Notes under the pieces: generated by a model | Databases searched by the model: none | What the model was told of the DNA's origin: nothing | Seen by the model: only the letters and a program-made list of their open reading frames with translations | Position numbers and translations under genes: made by a program | Shown here: positions 37,021 to 49,400 of the stretch, piece after piece | Position numbering within the stretch: position 1 is the first letter of the stretch | Layout: each line of letters opens with the position of its first letter | Assembly (NCBI RefSeq): GCF_000002425.4 | Contig: NC_037254.1 | Coordinates: 3,003,797-3,067,796, forward strand | From: Physcomitrium patens | Taxonomy: Eukaryota; Streptophyta; Bryopsida; Funariales; Funariaceae | Length of the DNA: 64,000 nucleotides | Direction of reading: 5' to 3'

Positions 37021-37419
37021 ATGATTGGAAGTGAAGATAATAATATAGTTGAGTCTCTGGAGTCTAAGTTAGATGTTATTATAAACACATTGAACACTTT
37101 AGCTTATAGGACTACTAAAATTGAGAAATATATTATAAGATTTCATAGTGATGTAAGACCTAGAGCATATCAGCCTATGATGCAATTACTTTTTCAAGCT
37201 TCTACATCCAAGGAGGTAGTGGCACTTGTACCTCAACAAGAAAATTTACTTATTCAATAAGATAAGGTGCCTTAGATTAGTCTTCCAAAAACATTTGATG
37301 GCACTTGCTCAAAGTTTCGAGGGTTTGTTAATCGAATTTGATTGATAACTTTTTTACAACCTAAGTGATATTGAACAAAAGAGTCATAAGTTGGTTTAAT
37401 TATAATCTTGCGCACAAAA
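37021..37419 (+). pseudogene. gag of element D, first part
   Basis: Opens MIGSEDNNIVESLESKLDVI, nearly the same as C. It is open to about 37257, then has stops; the LPKTFDGTCSKFRGFVN block (about 37285-37335) matches gag of A and C. Cut at 37425 by element H; continues at 51183. Confidence 0.75.
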
Positions 37420-37645
37420 CAAACTATCATAGACATACATATTTATTCCATTATTTATCTATATGATTAAGTAGAAGTAGGTAAAATTAAATTTATTTCA
37501 TAATATTTTCTAGAGATGCTTCTTAGAAGCTTCATAGATGCTACTTTGATTTTACATGAGTTTGTAGTTGATTTTTAGGTTAGAAACTTAGTCAATAAAT
37601 TAATCATATTTTAATAGCTTAAAAAATAAGCTAATTATGTGGTGA

Positions 37646-39502
37646 TGTCGTGTTGTAACATGACTATATGGTGAAAGATGATAATATGGATCTTATTATA
37701 GAAGAGCCAAGTTAAAAGATAAAATAAAAAAATATGAATAAAAGATAGGAAGGTAGTAAAACTTTTAGTAGTAATATTACTTTTTTAGAAAAATGACTTC
37801 TACTTACTTTGTAGGACCATAAATAAGTCAAATTAAAGGAGATCAAAAAAATAAACAATATAGACATCTTTTGAAAGAAGTTAAGAGTAAATTTTAGTAA
37901 AAATTACCTAGAAAAACTAGATATTGATACCTAGAGAGGGCTAGTTATGAACCAGGGTCAAAATCAGATCCCAAGTCACAAAACGAAGCCTCGATGATGA
38001 TTCTCAGATTCTTTGGCAAATCAAAGAATAGGATTAGAGAGAAAACTTCATAAGATTTTGATAAGCATTGGATTTGGGTGATTTGGATTTGTATTGACTT
38101 TGTAAGAGCTTTGCGAAGTTGAGATTTGTTTTGGATGACTCTAGATTTGTGAAATAAAGTGGGTGATATTTTTTAGAGAATTTTGTAAGTTTAGCAAAAG
38201 ATCTACAAATTAAATTTTGAGGATTTGTGGATTTATATGTGTTCAATATATTTTTTAAGTTTGAGCTAGATCGAAGGATTGGATCGAAGGTTATTGAGGT
38301 TTAAGTGGGTCAGAGTCTCAAAAAATAGAATTTTAGATCTAATGAGGGTTTCTAAGATGTCTTCAATCTTTTAGTTGGATTGAAGTGAAAATTATGTGCA
38401 TGGATAGTAAACTTATTTTTCTACAATTGTAAGAAATTTGAGATCAATTGAATAGTTCAATAAAGAGATATTGGTACTGGAAATTCAACATTTAGATTGA
38501 AGAAGGAAGTTGACCAACATCCGTGCAAATATTAGAGTTGATCTTATTTTTGGTGTGTTCAATCTTCTTCAAAAAATTTGTGCTTGTTTTCAACTTAATT
38601 GTGAAGAGATGTGAAAAATTTGAATTAAAATCAAAGGTTCATTCATTAATTAATGAGGTTTAAATTTGCTATAGGAATTACTTGGAATTACTTAGGATTT
38701 ATTTAGGATATGTTTAGGATTTGATTATGCTTCGGTTAAGGTTTATTTAGATTTTTTAGGATTTGGTTAAGATTTGAATAGGATTTGGTTAGATTTTATT
38801 GAGAGTTTGATTATAATTTGGTTAGGATTTGTTTAGGATTTGATTAGGTTTTGATAAAGGTTTATTAAGGATTTGGTTAGGATTTGTTTAGGGTTTTTTT
38901 TAGGATTTGACTAGGATTTGTTTATGATTTGACTAAGATTTATTTATAATTTGATTAGAATTTATTTAGGATTTGACTAGAGTTTGGTTAAGATTTGTTT
39001 AGAATTTGTTTAGAATTTGTTTAGGATTTGATTAGAGTTTGGTTAAGATTTGTTTAGAATTTGTTTAGAATTTATTTAGGATTTGATTAGGATTTGTTTA
39101 GGATTTGATTAGGATTTTTTTAGGATTTGATTAGGATTTTTTAGGATTTATTTAGGATTTAGTTAGGATTTATTTAGGATTTAGTTAGGATTTGATTAAG
39201 TTTTAATTAATATTTTTATTTTAATATTTTATTAAGATTTTTATTTTAATATAATTTTTGAATTTCTATATTATTTCTTTATGATTTCTTTAAAGGGTTT
39301 TTAGGAATACTTTATTTTTTTACATAATTTCTTTGTAATTTTGATTGAATTTGATTGATGTTTGATTATACTTGGTAATCTTTAATTATAATTTGTTTAA
39401 GAATCTATTAGAGTTGTTAAGACTTGTTGTTGCAACTTTTCTTTTAACTTCCAAAACCAAGTGTCCGGTGCATTTTCAAGCTAAATGTCACATATTATGA
39501 CA
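37646..39502. mobile_element. 1.86 kb insert in the H 5' LTR, solo-LTR-like
   Basis: The H LTR reads GCTAATTATGTGGTG up to 37645 and resumes with TGCACATATA at 39504, compared with the uninterrupted 3' LTR at about 50868. The insert starts TGTCGTG and ends TATGACA, the TG...CA form of an LTR. It has no coding capacity and contains an 11-bp tandem array (38690-39200). A target duplication is not clear. It may be a large solo LTR or a non-autonomous element. Confidence 0.6.
38690..39200. repeat. Degenerate 11-bp tandem array
   Basis: Units of TAGGATTTGAT and TAGGATTTGTT alternate, so part of the array has a 22-bp higher-order period. The cleanest stretch is about 39060-39190. It resembles, but is not, the plant telomere repeat TTTAGGG. 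Confidence 0.8.
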
Positions 39503-39780
39503 ATGCACATATAAAAAAATCATCTTACAAATTAAGATACATGTCTTGCAAAGTCAAAACATTTTGGAGGTCGTATAAGACATTGCCACATAACTTTAAG
39601 TTAAGAGTATGTATAGGTATAAGAGTGAAGTCTTCTTCACTCTTTTCAAATCCTTTTTAGTCTTTAGTCTTGTTTTAAGACTTTTTTAGTCTTCTCATCT
39701 TTGAGTGATTTTTTAGTTCTTTTGAGTAACACAAGAGTGTATTGACATTTTAGTTCTTTGAGGTTTATGTCCTTGATAAT

Positions 39781-39791
39781 TTGACAAGAGT
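39781..39791 (+). other. Self-complementary primer site of element H
   Basis: TTGACAAGAGT, two bases after the 5' LTR end (39778). It pairs at 10 of 11 positions with ACTCTTTTCAA at 39639-39649. Confidence 0.65.
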
Positions 39792-40611
39792 GCTAACTTA
39801 TTATTCTTGACTTGTTTAAGAAGTGAATGGATTACTCTACTTCTATTTTTGTATTTTGAAGGTTGTAGATTATGTACCTTTAAATAAAATATTTAGTTTT
39901 CTATTACTATTTTTTTTAAAAAAAAAGTAGATTATCCGTCTTTGATAAAAATTTCATTTAATATTAGAGATTCTAGATTATTCTTTTCTAATTTGATTTA
40001 TAAATTTGATAAGTTATTTCAAATAGAAATAAAAATTATAGATACTATATTTGATAGAAGTGAGAATAGATTTGTAACTATTACAGATTTTTTTTCAAAT
40101 TTGTCATACTCTTAGAGTAGAAATTTTATGCATCACCAATACTAACCACAAAATACTAGTCCTACATATTTGTAATAAATTCAAAATCTATGATAAAAAG
40201 TTGTGCAATTGAAGGAAGCAAGTTAATCAATCTGACAATCAAATTTAAGAAGTTTTATTTCTATAAGTTCGACAAAGACATGGATTAATATGCTAAATAA
40301 GTTTGATGGAATGAGATCAAAATTTTGAAGATTTTTGAAAGAAGTTAAGGTTATATTCCTTCTAATACCTTGATGGATTTACTTAAGTTGAATTCATAGG
40401 TGCACTTCTATTTAAAAGTGCTCTTTTTTGGTTTGCATTGTTTATGAAAAAAGATTTATAATTTTTTTATAATTTAAATTTATTTTTAAAAGTATTTATG
40501 GCTATATTTGGATATAATGATTAAAATAGAGTAGTAGAAAATAAGTTCTTATCTTTACAACAAAGATTATGGTTAACTACTATATATGTTGCTGAATTCC
40601 AAAATCTCGCT
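39792..40611 (+). pseudogene. gag of element H, first part
   Basis: Leader then heavily stopped gag: LNKFDGMRSKF at about 40285-40318 and a VAEFQNLA-like block at the end. Cut by element F at 40612; the next residues (C-N-M-G) follow F at 46497. Confidence 0.65.
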
Positions 40612-40635
40612 TGTTGTCATAGACATACAATTGAA

Positions 40636-40648
40636 GAAGGTTCTAGAA
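40636..40648 (+). promoter_or_regulatory. Heat-shock element, F LTR, distal
   Basis: GAAGGTTCTAGAA fits GAAnnTTCnnGAA exactly, three units. Confidence 0.5.
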
Positions 40649-40752
40649 AATACCAGTAAGTTTTAAGAAGCCTCATAAAGGTTCTAGGAGGTTCCAAAAG
40701 ATTTTGAAAGGTTCTAGTAGATTCTAAAAAAAATCTAGAAGGTCATAGGAGA

Positions 40753-40765
40753 TTCTAGAAGGTTC
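40753..40765 (+). promoter_or_regulatory. Heat-shock element, F LTR, proximal
   Basis: TTCTAGAAGGTTC fits TTCnnGAAnnTTC exactly, about 72 bases upstream of the TATA box. Confidence 0.5.
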
Positions 40766-40996
40766 TAAGAGGCTTTAGATGATTTAGGAAGTTATTGAAG
40801 AAGGATCTTAGGCTTGCTTTGTTCTCAAGGACCTAATATATATAGGAATCAAGGCTAAGGGGATCCTCAGTCTCGACAACTTACTTCTTATGGTCTAACT
40901 AGGATCTTCTTACTTTGTATTCAATTGTTGTTCTAGTATGAAGTTAACTCCATTTCTTAATCTTAACTCCTTGTCTTATATATGGTTCTTAATAGT

Positions 40997-41007
40997 TTGT
41001 CAAGATT
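40997..41007 (+). other. Self-complementary primer site of element F
   Basis: TTGTCAAGATT, two bases after the LTR. It pairs at 9 of 11 with AGTCTCGACAA at 40869-40879 (one further position is a G:U pair in RNA). Confidence 0.6.
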
Positions 41008-41211
41008 GCCATAAAATAATATTAGGAGCTTGATCTTTTTTGATAGAGAGTGGATTATCTTTCTTCTCAGAAGTACTATAGTATTTTAGAGGTTGCAGAT
41101 TATCCTCCTTTAGATAAATATTATTCTTTTCTTAATATTCTTTTGGTTTCTTTTCTTTATATTATAGATCATATTTTTTTCTTTTGAAGGCATGAATTTC
41201 TCTGATTTTCT

Positions 41212-42293
41212 ATGGTAGAAGGTAAAAAGTCAATATGATAGATTCTAAAGAAATCAAGTTAGATTCTATTATTAATGCTCTTGAAGCATTGAGGATTAAG
41301 AAAAAGACTTTGTCAAAGCATAATGAAGAATTATATATGACCATACATAATGGTTAAGGAGCTAGAGTGCCTCAACTACCACATCAAATTATAATAGAGG
41401 TTCTAAATTCTCAAACGACTATGTCTACTTCAAACATGTAAGGTGCATCCACTCAAGGCAATGATTTGCCAATAATAACAATAAAAGAACCAAGGATCAG
41501 CCTTCCAAAATAGATTGATGGTACCTACTTAAAATTTTATGGCTTTGTAAACTAAGTACAATTAATCACCTTGCTTCAACCTCAAAAATATTCCACTGAA
41601 GTATCTTATGTTGATTTGGTTGGAATCTTGCTCTCGGGTCAAGCCTTATCCTCGTTTGTTCCATTATTTGAAAAAAAATCTCCTATATTACACAATTTTG
41701 AAGTATTTTTGGTAGCATTTGTAAAAGCATTTAGTCAACATGATAAGGTTCATTCTTCAACAACTAAAATTTAAAGCCTTTGACAAGAAATGCACTCTGT
41801 ATCAACGTAAGCCTCAAATTTTTGACAATTAGTATGTGATATAAATTGGAAAGAAGATGCATTGATGAACCAATTTCATTCAGGATTAAGAGACGATATC
41901 AAAGACTTATTGTTGTCTATACCAAATCCTCTAACACTCAATGAAGCCATTAGTCAAGCTGTGAAGTGTAAAAACTATTTATTTCAATGACGATAAGATA
42001 TATATTTTTTAATTATGCCACATGTATACACCAATTATTCTGCAGCTTCTTCACTATCTAATTATAATGAGCAGTTGGAAGCAGAAGATATGCAGATTGA
42101 TGCAGTTTGCTTCAAATTTCTTTTTGAGTAAGAAAAAAAGTGTCGAAGAGAACTTGGCCTATGCTTATATTGCAAAATAATTGGCCATAAGATTAATAAT
42201 TGTTTAGGAAAATATCAACATACATATCAAATGAGGAGTGCAGCTACATCATCAAAAGTATTATAAAAAAATGAGGGCATCCAGCTACAATAA
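41212..42293 (+). pseudogene. gag of element F
   Basis: Begins MVEGKKS. Capsid blocks follow, then an intact CCHC knuckle CLYCKIIGHKINNC at about 42154-42195. It ends at CAGCTACAATAA, the gag stop shared with other copies. Several internal stops. Confidence 0.75.
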
Positions 42294-42298
42294 AGATT

Positions 42299-45200
42299 GT
42301 GTGGTTAAATTCTTCACTATCACAAACCAAAAAAGATCATGTATTCTCTGCCAGCCCTTCTCATTGTTTTACTATATCTATACAGTTAGGAGTCACAAAA
42401 CTAGATTGTTATGCATTACTTGACTTGAGAGCCTTTGCATGTTTTATTAATGAAGAATTTTCTAGATCATATAAAATTTGTATGGTCAAAAAATCCAAAG
42501 CCATACATATAGAAGTAATAGATGGTCAACCTTTATTCTCTGGAGACATCACTCATGAAACAATTTTATTAGAAATAACCTTTGACAACCATAGTAGCTA
42601 AGTAATATTCAACATCATTAGATCACCATCAAGTCTAGTTATTTTAGGACTCTTTTGGCTTGAAAAATATAATCCACAAATAGATTGGATATCACAAAAA
42701 TTAAAATTTCTTCTAATAGATCATAGAACCTCTAAATCTATGAAAAAACTTCTAACACTCAACTAGCCAAAACTTAAACATTATTTATTAGAACTAGCGT
42801 ATTTGTAAAGATGGCCAAAGAAGGTACTATGTTTGTTGTCTATGCAAATCCACAATTGAAACCTGTAGTTGTTACAACAATAATTCGAGAGGCGTATAAG
42901 GATTTTACAGATATATTTGAAAAGAAAAATGTGAATATCCTTCCAAAGCATCGCCTTTACCATTGTGTAATTGACCTTCAAGAAGATGCTCAACCACTGT
43001 TTGGATCCATCTATAATTAATTCGAGAATGAGCTTGCAACTTTAAAAGAATACATTGAAGAAAATCTGGCTAAGAATTTTATTCGACATTCCAAGTCACT
43101 AGTTGGTGCTCTGATATTATTTGTGAAGAAGAGAGATAGATCCTTACGAATCTGTGCAGATTATCATGGTCTTAATAAAATCATGGTAAAGAATTTATAT
43201 CCATTGCCATTGATATTCAGACTTCTTGATCAACTTAGCCAAGCAAAGATCTTTATGATGATTGATCTACAAGGCGCATATAACTTGGTACGCATTAAAG
43301 AGGAAGATGAATGGAAGATAATATTTTGTACTAAATATGGATATTTTGAATATAATGTCATGCCTTTTGGACTTACTAATGCTTCAGTCATATTCTAATA
43401 TTTAAGGAATGATATATTTTATTAGTATCTTGATGAGTTTATTATGATTTATTTAGATGATATTCTGGTCTTTTCCAAGAATCCGGAAGACCACAAAAAA
43501 CATATCCACCTTGTGTTGAAAAAGCTATAAAGTGCTAGATTATATGTAAAATTAAAAAAGTATGTATTTTATATACTTCAAGTCAAATTTATTGAATATA
43601 TTATTTCCAACAAAGGCCTTTTTATGGATCCAAAGAAGGTACAAGAAATCATTGATTGGGCAAAGCCAAAAATTGTACGTGATGTCTAATGCTTGCTTTG
43701 ATTTGCAAACTTCTACAAGATTTTTTTTTAAGAATTACTCTAACATTGCTGCTCCACTAATATGGTTGATATGCAAGGACAAAGTAGACTAGGGCCCTTA
43801 AGCAGAGAAAGCTTTTCAAAGCTTAAAAGATACTTTTACAATAGCTCTAATTTCGATACATTCAAATTTCAAAAAATCCTATTTTATGGAGATAAATGCC
43901 TTAGATTTTACATTGGAAGCAATTTTGTCACAATATGGAGAAGATGGCAAACTTCATCTAATTGCATTCTATTCTAGAAAATTCTTAGTGGCGAAAATTA
44001 ACTACTAAATTCATAATAAAGAGCTTCTTGCTATCATAGATTCTTTTCAAGAATAGTGCCCCTTTCTTGAAGGCGCTTCTCATCAAGTGACTATATATAT
44101 AAATCAGAAGAATTTGAATACTTCATATTAGCCCAAGTATTGAATCATTGCCAAGTTTATTACAATATATCTTTATCACAATTTGACTTTTACATCACAT
44201 ATCGACCCCCAAAGCCAACAAAGATTATCAAATGATTAACAAAGATTACCAAATTTCTTAATCAAGTTTATAAAGCGTCAAACTCGGACCCTCTTGTTTT
44301 TAGTATCAAGCATCTTGCCAACAACCTTCTTGAAGAGTCTTCTAAATTCAAGTATGAAGACAACCTCTTATTCTTTGAAGAAAATTTGTTCATTCCTCAA
44401 GGACCAACTCGCATACGCATTCTTCAAACATACCATGACTTTCTTGCAGCCAGATGTTTTGAATTCAACAAGACCTTGGAACTTCTATCTAAAGACTTTT
44501 GGTGGCCTAAAATATGAAATGACATTAAAAAATTTGTACTATCACGTGATACTTGTTCAAGATTAAAGAACCCTTAACATTGGCTATATGAACTTCTTCA
44601 ATCCCTTCTTATTATAAGACAACTATGGTCATTTATCTCTATAGATTTTATTACAGATCTTCTACCATCAAACTCATTTGACACTATCTTCATAGTTGTT
44701 GATCGATTGACCAAGATGGCACATTTTATACTTTACAAGAAGTCAATTACTACTGAAGAGACGACAAGATTCTTTATTGACAATGTCTAATATTATCACA
44801 AGTTGCCAGATGATATTGTATTGAATTATGGGCCATAATTTATATCAAGGTTTTTGAAGGTACTTTTCAAGATTCTTAAGCTTGACATCAACCTTTCTTT
44901 TGCCTTCCACCCTTAAATAGATGACCAAACAAAGTGAGTCAACCAAATTCTTGAGTAATATTTGAGGTATACCATCAACTATTAATAAGATGATTGGACT
45001 TCCTACTTGTGATTGGCGGAGTTTGCATATAACAATACAATCCATGCATCTATCCAAAAAATTCCATTCTACTCAAACTATGGTCATCATCCAAAGTTGA
45101 ATATGATAGAACCTTCAAAGTTGGCAAATCCAATAGCAAAAGAGTTTGCTACAAAGATGGCCAAACTTCAAGCAACCATGAAGATTCACCTAGAAAGGGC

Positions 45201-45690
45201 TCAACAATGTTATAAGCTACTAAAAAATGAATCGACAAAGAAAAATCTTCTATTTTAAGTTGGTGATAAAGTATAGCTTCTTTGGCACAATATAAAAATC
45301 AACAGGTCATGTGATAAGTTGGACTACCGAAGGCTTGGACCATTTTTGATTCAAAAACAAATTAATTAAGTAACTTATTGCTTTGAGTTACCTTCATCTA
45401 TAAAGATTCATCCATGAAGATTCATCTAGTCTTTCGTGTTTTACTTTTGGAAAGGTATAAAGAATCAAACATATCAAGTCAAAGACAACCACCACCTTCT
45501 ATGGTTGAAATCAATGATCATGTTGAATTTGAGGTAGAAGAGGTATTAAATTCAAAAATAAAACATAGAAGGCTTGAATATCTAGTCCATTGGTGCAGAT
45601 ATGATATCAATGATTACACGTAGAAACTAGTTGGCAATCTTATAAATACACAAATGAAAGTTTGAAGGATCCATCAATGACATCCATCCA
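42299..45690 (+). pseudogene. pol of element F
   Basis: In the -1 frame from gag. The protease (42299-42720) has LLDLRAFACF, so Ser-Gly of the DSGA site is gone. RT (about 43030-43680) has [12 protein letters not shown] and IYLDDILVFSKN. RNase H lies at about 43860-44130 and integrase at about 44290-45260, including TDLLPSNSFDTIF-like core and AEFAYNNTIHAS. The chromodomain (about 45510-45640) has VEEVLNSKIKHRRLEYLVHW. Frameshifts between blocks. Confidence 0.82.
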
Positions 45691-46113
45691 GATTAAAAGC
45701 TGCAAAATGAAGAACAATAGCTTATCAAGAGATAGATGCTTTATCAATCATACCATCTCAATCAAATAGCTTATGGAGACAATTCGAAGATAAAGAGCCA
45801 CTTGAAGCATGAAGACATCAAAGGATATCTATTAATAGATCACTAGTAATTATATTTGAGGTAGAACATGCCTATGAAGGACGTCCAGAATGTTTGTAGG
45901 ACAATTTCATAATAAAGATATCAAAATTCATGCTTGGTCACAAATAGAAGGCTTGGGATACTATCAATGGCTATAAGGGCCTATGAATCATTTATCTTAC
46001 AAAAAACAACTAGAATATATAGCGGACACCATGTGACAAATCTTCAACTTCTTTTATATATACTAGCTTGTTTCAATATTGCTTCTCAGAGACCTCGAAG
46101 CTAGAAGAGGAGG
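45691..46113 (+). other. Post-chromodomain tail of element F
   Basis: About 420 bases between chromodomain and 3' LTR. One frame, with stops, reads IAYQEIDALSIIPSQSN, then SLVIIFEVEHAYEGRPE and KAWDTINGYKGL, which looks protein-like. It does not resemble ORF3 of A/B/H. Confidence 0.35.
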
Positions 46114-46496
46114 TGATATTATAGACATACAACTGAAGAAGGTTCCAAAAGGTTCTAGGAGGTTCCAAAAGGTTTCAAAAGATTTTAGTAGATTCTAAGA
46201 AAGTTCTAGAAGATCATAGGAGGTCTTAGAAGGTTTTAAGAGGCTTTAGATGATTTAAGAAGTTACTGAAGATGGATCTTAGGCTTACTTTGTTCTCAAG
46301 CCTCACAAAAATTTCTCAAGAAGCTTTTTAAGACCTAGTTTATATACAAGTCAAGGCTGAAAGGATCCTCAATCTCCACAATTCACTTCTTGTGGTCTAG
46401 TGAGGATCTTCTTATCTTGTATCTAGTTGTTGTTCTAATGTCAAGCTAATTCTATTTCTTGATTTTGAATCCTTGTCTTGTATATAGTTCCTAATA
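46114..46496 (+). repeat. 3' LTR of element F
   Basis: 383 bp, starts TGATATTATAGAC. The heat-shock elements seen in the 5' copy are each broken by G-to-A or C-to-T changes. Confidence 0.85.
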
Positions 46497-49400
46497 CTTG
46501 CAACATGGGCTAAAATGAAAAAGCCCTTATTAATCAATTTTAATATAGATTGAAGGATAATTTCAAAGATTTTTTATTGATAATATCAAAAGTAAAATCT
46601 TTGAAACAATTTATTGCTCAAGCTATTACATGCAACAATTGATTATTTCAAAGGCATCAAGAACAAAGACTTAGTTAAAGAAAAATAAGCCAAGTAATAA
46701 TGGTAACTCTTAAGTTTTTAGAAACTTATTAATTAAGATGAAAATCAATGCAAATTGATATGGTATGTTTTGAACCTCTCATTAAACAAGAAATACCTTT
46801 ACTCAAAAAAACTAAACTTATACATGTAAAACTTATAGATAATTGTTTGTTGTTTTCTAGGAACATTTTTATGAAACTATTCTTTTAGATGTAGCAATTA
46901 AAGATCATAATAGTATATTAAAATTTAATGTGATAAGATCTCTTTCTAATTCAATTATTTTAGAATTATCATGGTTAAGAAAATATAATGCTTACATAGA
47001 TTGGATTTCTTTTAATCTTAAATTTTTTTATAATTTAATCTAGAATCTTTATAATAAAGTAAAAATAGATAAGCCTAATACATCCAAATTCTTACTTGTA
47101 GGTGTAAGAGCTTTCATACACGTAACAAAAGAAGAATCCTATTTTGTTACATATGCCATATCTATTTTTGATGGTAAAAAGTTGTTAAGTAGTATTTCTA
47201 GCTAGTATCAAGATTTTTAAGATGTTTTTAAAATAAAGAATATAAATATTTTTTTAGAACATCAATCCTATGATTATACAATTGATCTACAAGAAAAAGC
47301 TCAACTACTATTCGGATAGATCTATAGCTTATCATAAAATGAGTTGGTTGCATTGAAAGAATACATTAATAAGAACTTGGCTAAAAACTTAATATGCCAT
47401 TCAAAATCTCTAACATGACTTTCTACCTTATTTGTGAAGAAAAAATATGAGTCTCTATGGATGTGCATAAACTATCAAGGACTTAACAAGATCATCATTA
47501 AGAATAGGTATGTCCTACCTTTGATTTCAAGACTTCTTGACCAATTTAATTAAGTAATAATCTTAATAAAAATAGATCTAAAAGTAGCATATAACTTGAT
47601 CCATATCAAAGAAAGAGATGAATGGAAGACTACTTTCCAAACTAGGTATAGACATTTCAAATATAATGTCATATCTTTTGAACTTACAAATAGATTAGCT
47701 ACTTTTCAACATCTCATAAATGATGTCTTTTGTGAATTTCTTGATAATTTTATTCTTTGTTATTTAGATGACATTCTAATCTACTCTAAAAATATAAAAA
47801 AAACATGAACTTTATATTTGTCGTGTGTTACAAGAACTTAGAAATATAAAATAATATACAAAGATAGAAAAGTTTGTATTCTATATTACTCAAGTTGAAT
47901 TTTTAGAATACATAATTTCCAACAAAGGATTAATGATGAATTCTAAAAAGATCTAGACTATTATAGATTAGAAGGTCTCAAAAATAATTAGAGATATGTA
48001 ATGTTTTTTGAGATTTACCAATTATTATTGAATCTTCATTAAGAATTTTTTTTAAGTTGTAACTCCTTGTTTACATCTTACATGTAAAGACAAACTTGAG
48101 TGGAATAGAGAAGTTGAAATATCTTTTGAAGTATTGAAGATAGCATTTATTTTTGTATCAATTTTATATTGTGTTAATTTTTCTCAGGCATTCTTTATGA
48201 AAATAGATATATCAAATTTTGTTATTGATGTTGATTTATCACAAATAGAAACAAATAATAAGCTCCATCTAATAGCTTTTCATTTTAAGAAATTTTTGAT
48301 AGCTGAGATTAATTACAAAATTCATGAAAAAAAAATTGTAATTATGTATTCATTTTAAGAATGGTGATATTATCTAAAAGATGCTTCTAATCTAATTTTT
48401 GTATATATAGATTAGAAAAATCTCAAATAATTCATATCAGTACGTGTTTTGAATTGTTACCAAGCTCATTACAATATGTTTTTATTAAGATTTGATTTTA
48501 AGATCACTTATAGATCCAAAAAATAATAAGGTTTATCAAATAGCCTTTCTAGATATTCTTATCTTATACCAAAAGAAAAAGATCAATAAAGAATGATTTT
48601 TTTAAAGCCAAAGCATTTTCATCTTTGAGCAATAAAATCAACATTAGCTGTTGATTCAACTTTTATCATGTAAATTCAATCAAATATGTCTTTTGATTTT
48701 TTTCTTCATAATATCAAGAATAATTCTTTTAAGTCTCATGATACTTTCAAGTTTGAGTTCAAGAATAATCTAATCTACTTTAAGGAATGATTATATATTC
48801 TAGAAGGTAAAGCATGATTATGTATTCTTTAAACTTATGACATTCTAGCACCTGGACATTTTAGATACAATAAGATTTTAGAGCTAATATCTAATGATTT
48901 TTGGTGGCTTTAAATTGAGAAGGAAGTCAAAGACTTTGTACAATCACATGACATTTGTTTATGATCCAAAACTCCTTATAATCAACCTTATAGACTTTTT
49001 TAGCTATTATCTATTTTGGAACAATTATACTTCGTTGTTTCTATGGATTTTATTATAAATCTTTTAATCTTAAATTTGTATGATTTTATATTTATAATAG
49101 TATATCATTTTACCAAGATGGCACATTTTATATCATATACAAAATCTATCATAAGTAAAGAAATAGCTAAGTTTTTTCTTGATAATATCTATTGCTATGA
49201 TGGATTATCCAAAGATATTATATCAAATATGAAGATTCAATTTATATCAAGATTTTAAAAAAATTCTTTTGAAGATTCTAAAAAAGGATATAAAGCTTTT
49301 TTTGGCTTTTTATCCTTAAATTGATAGGCAAACAAAATAAGTGAATCAAGTTTTAGAACAATATTTGAGGTGTTCCATCAATTATTATTAAGATGATTGA

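Larger units (their letters stand above)
40612..40994 (+). repeat. 5' LTR of element F
   Basis: 383 bp, same length as 46114-46496. TATATATA at 40837-40844; predicted start at 40869. Confidence 0.85.
40612..46496 (+). mobile_element. Chromovirus F, nested inside H
   Basis: 383-bp LTRs at 40612-40994 and 46114-46496, purine tract AGAAGAGGAGG before the 3' LTR, and all pol domains in order. The H gag sequence reads across it, so the insertion site is certain even though the target duplication is blurred. It is a third LTR family, closer to C/D in primer and start sequences. Confidence 0.88.

Noticed and set aside
38690..39200. Interstitial telomere repeat
   Set aside because: The unit is 11 bp (TAGGATTTGNT), not TTTAGGG; similarity is limited to TTTAGG.
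40606..46501. Clean 5-bp target duplication for F (CTCGC/CTTGC)
   Set aside because: The match needs the element boundaries moved by a base or more; host reading frame shows only a blurred duplication, so I do not claim it.
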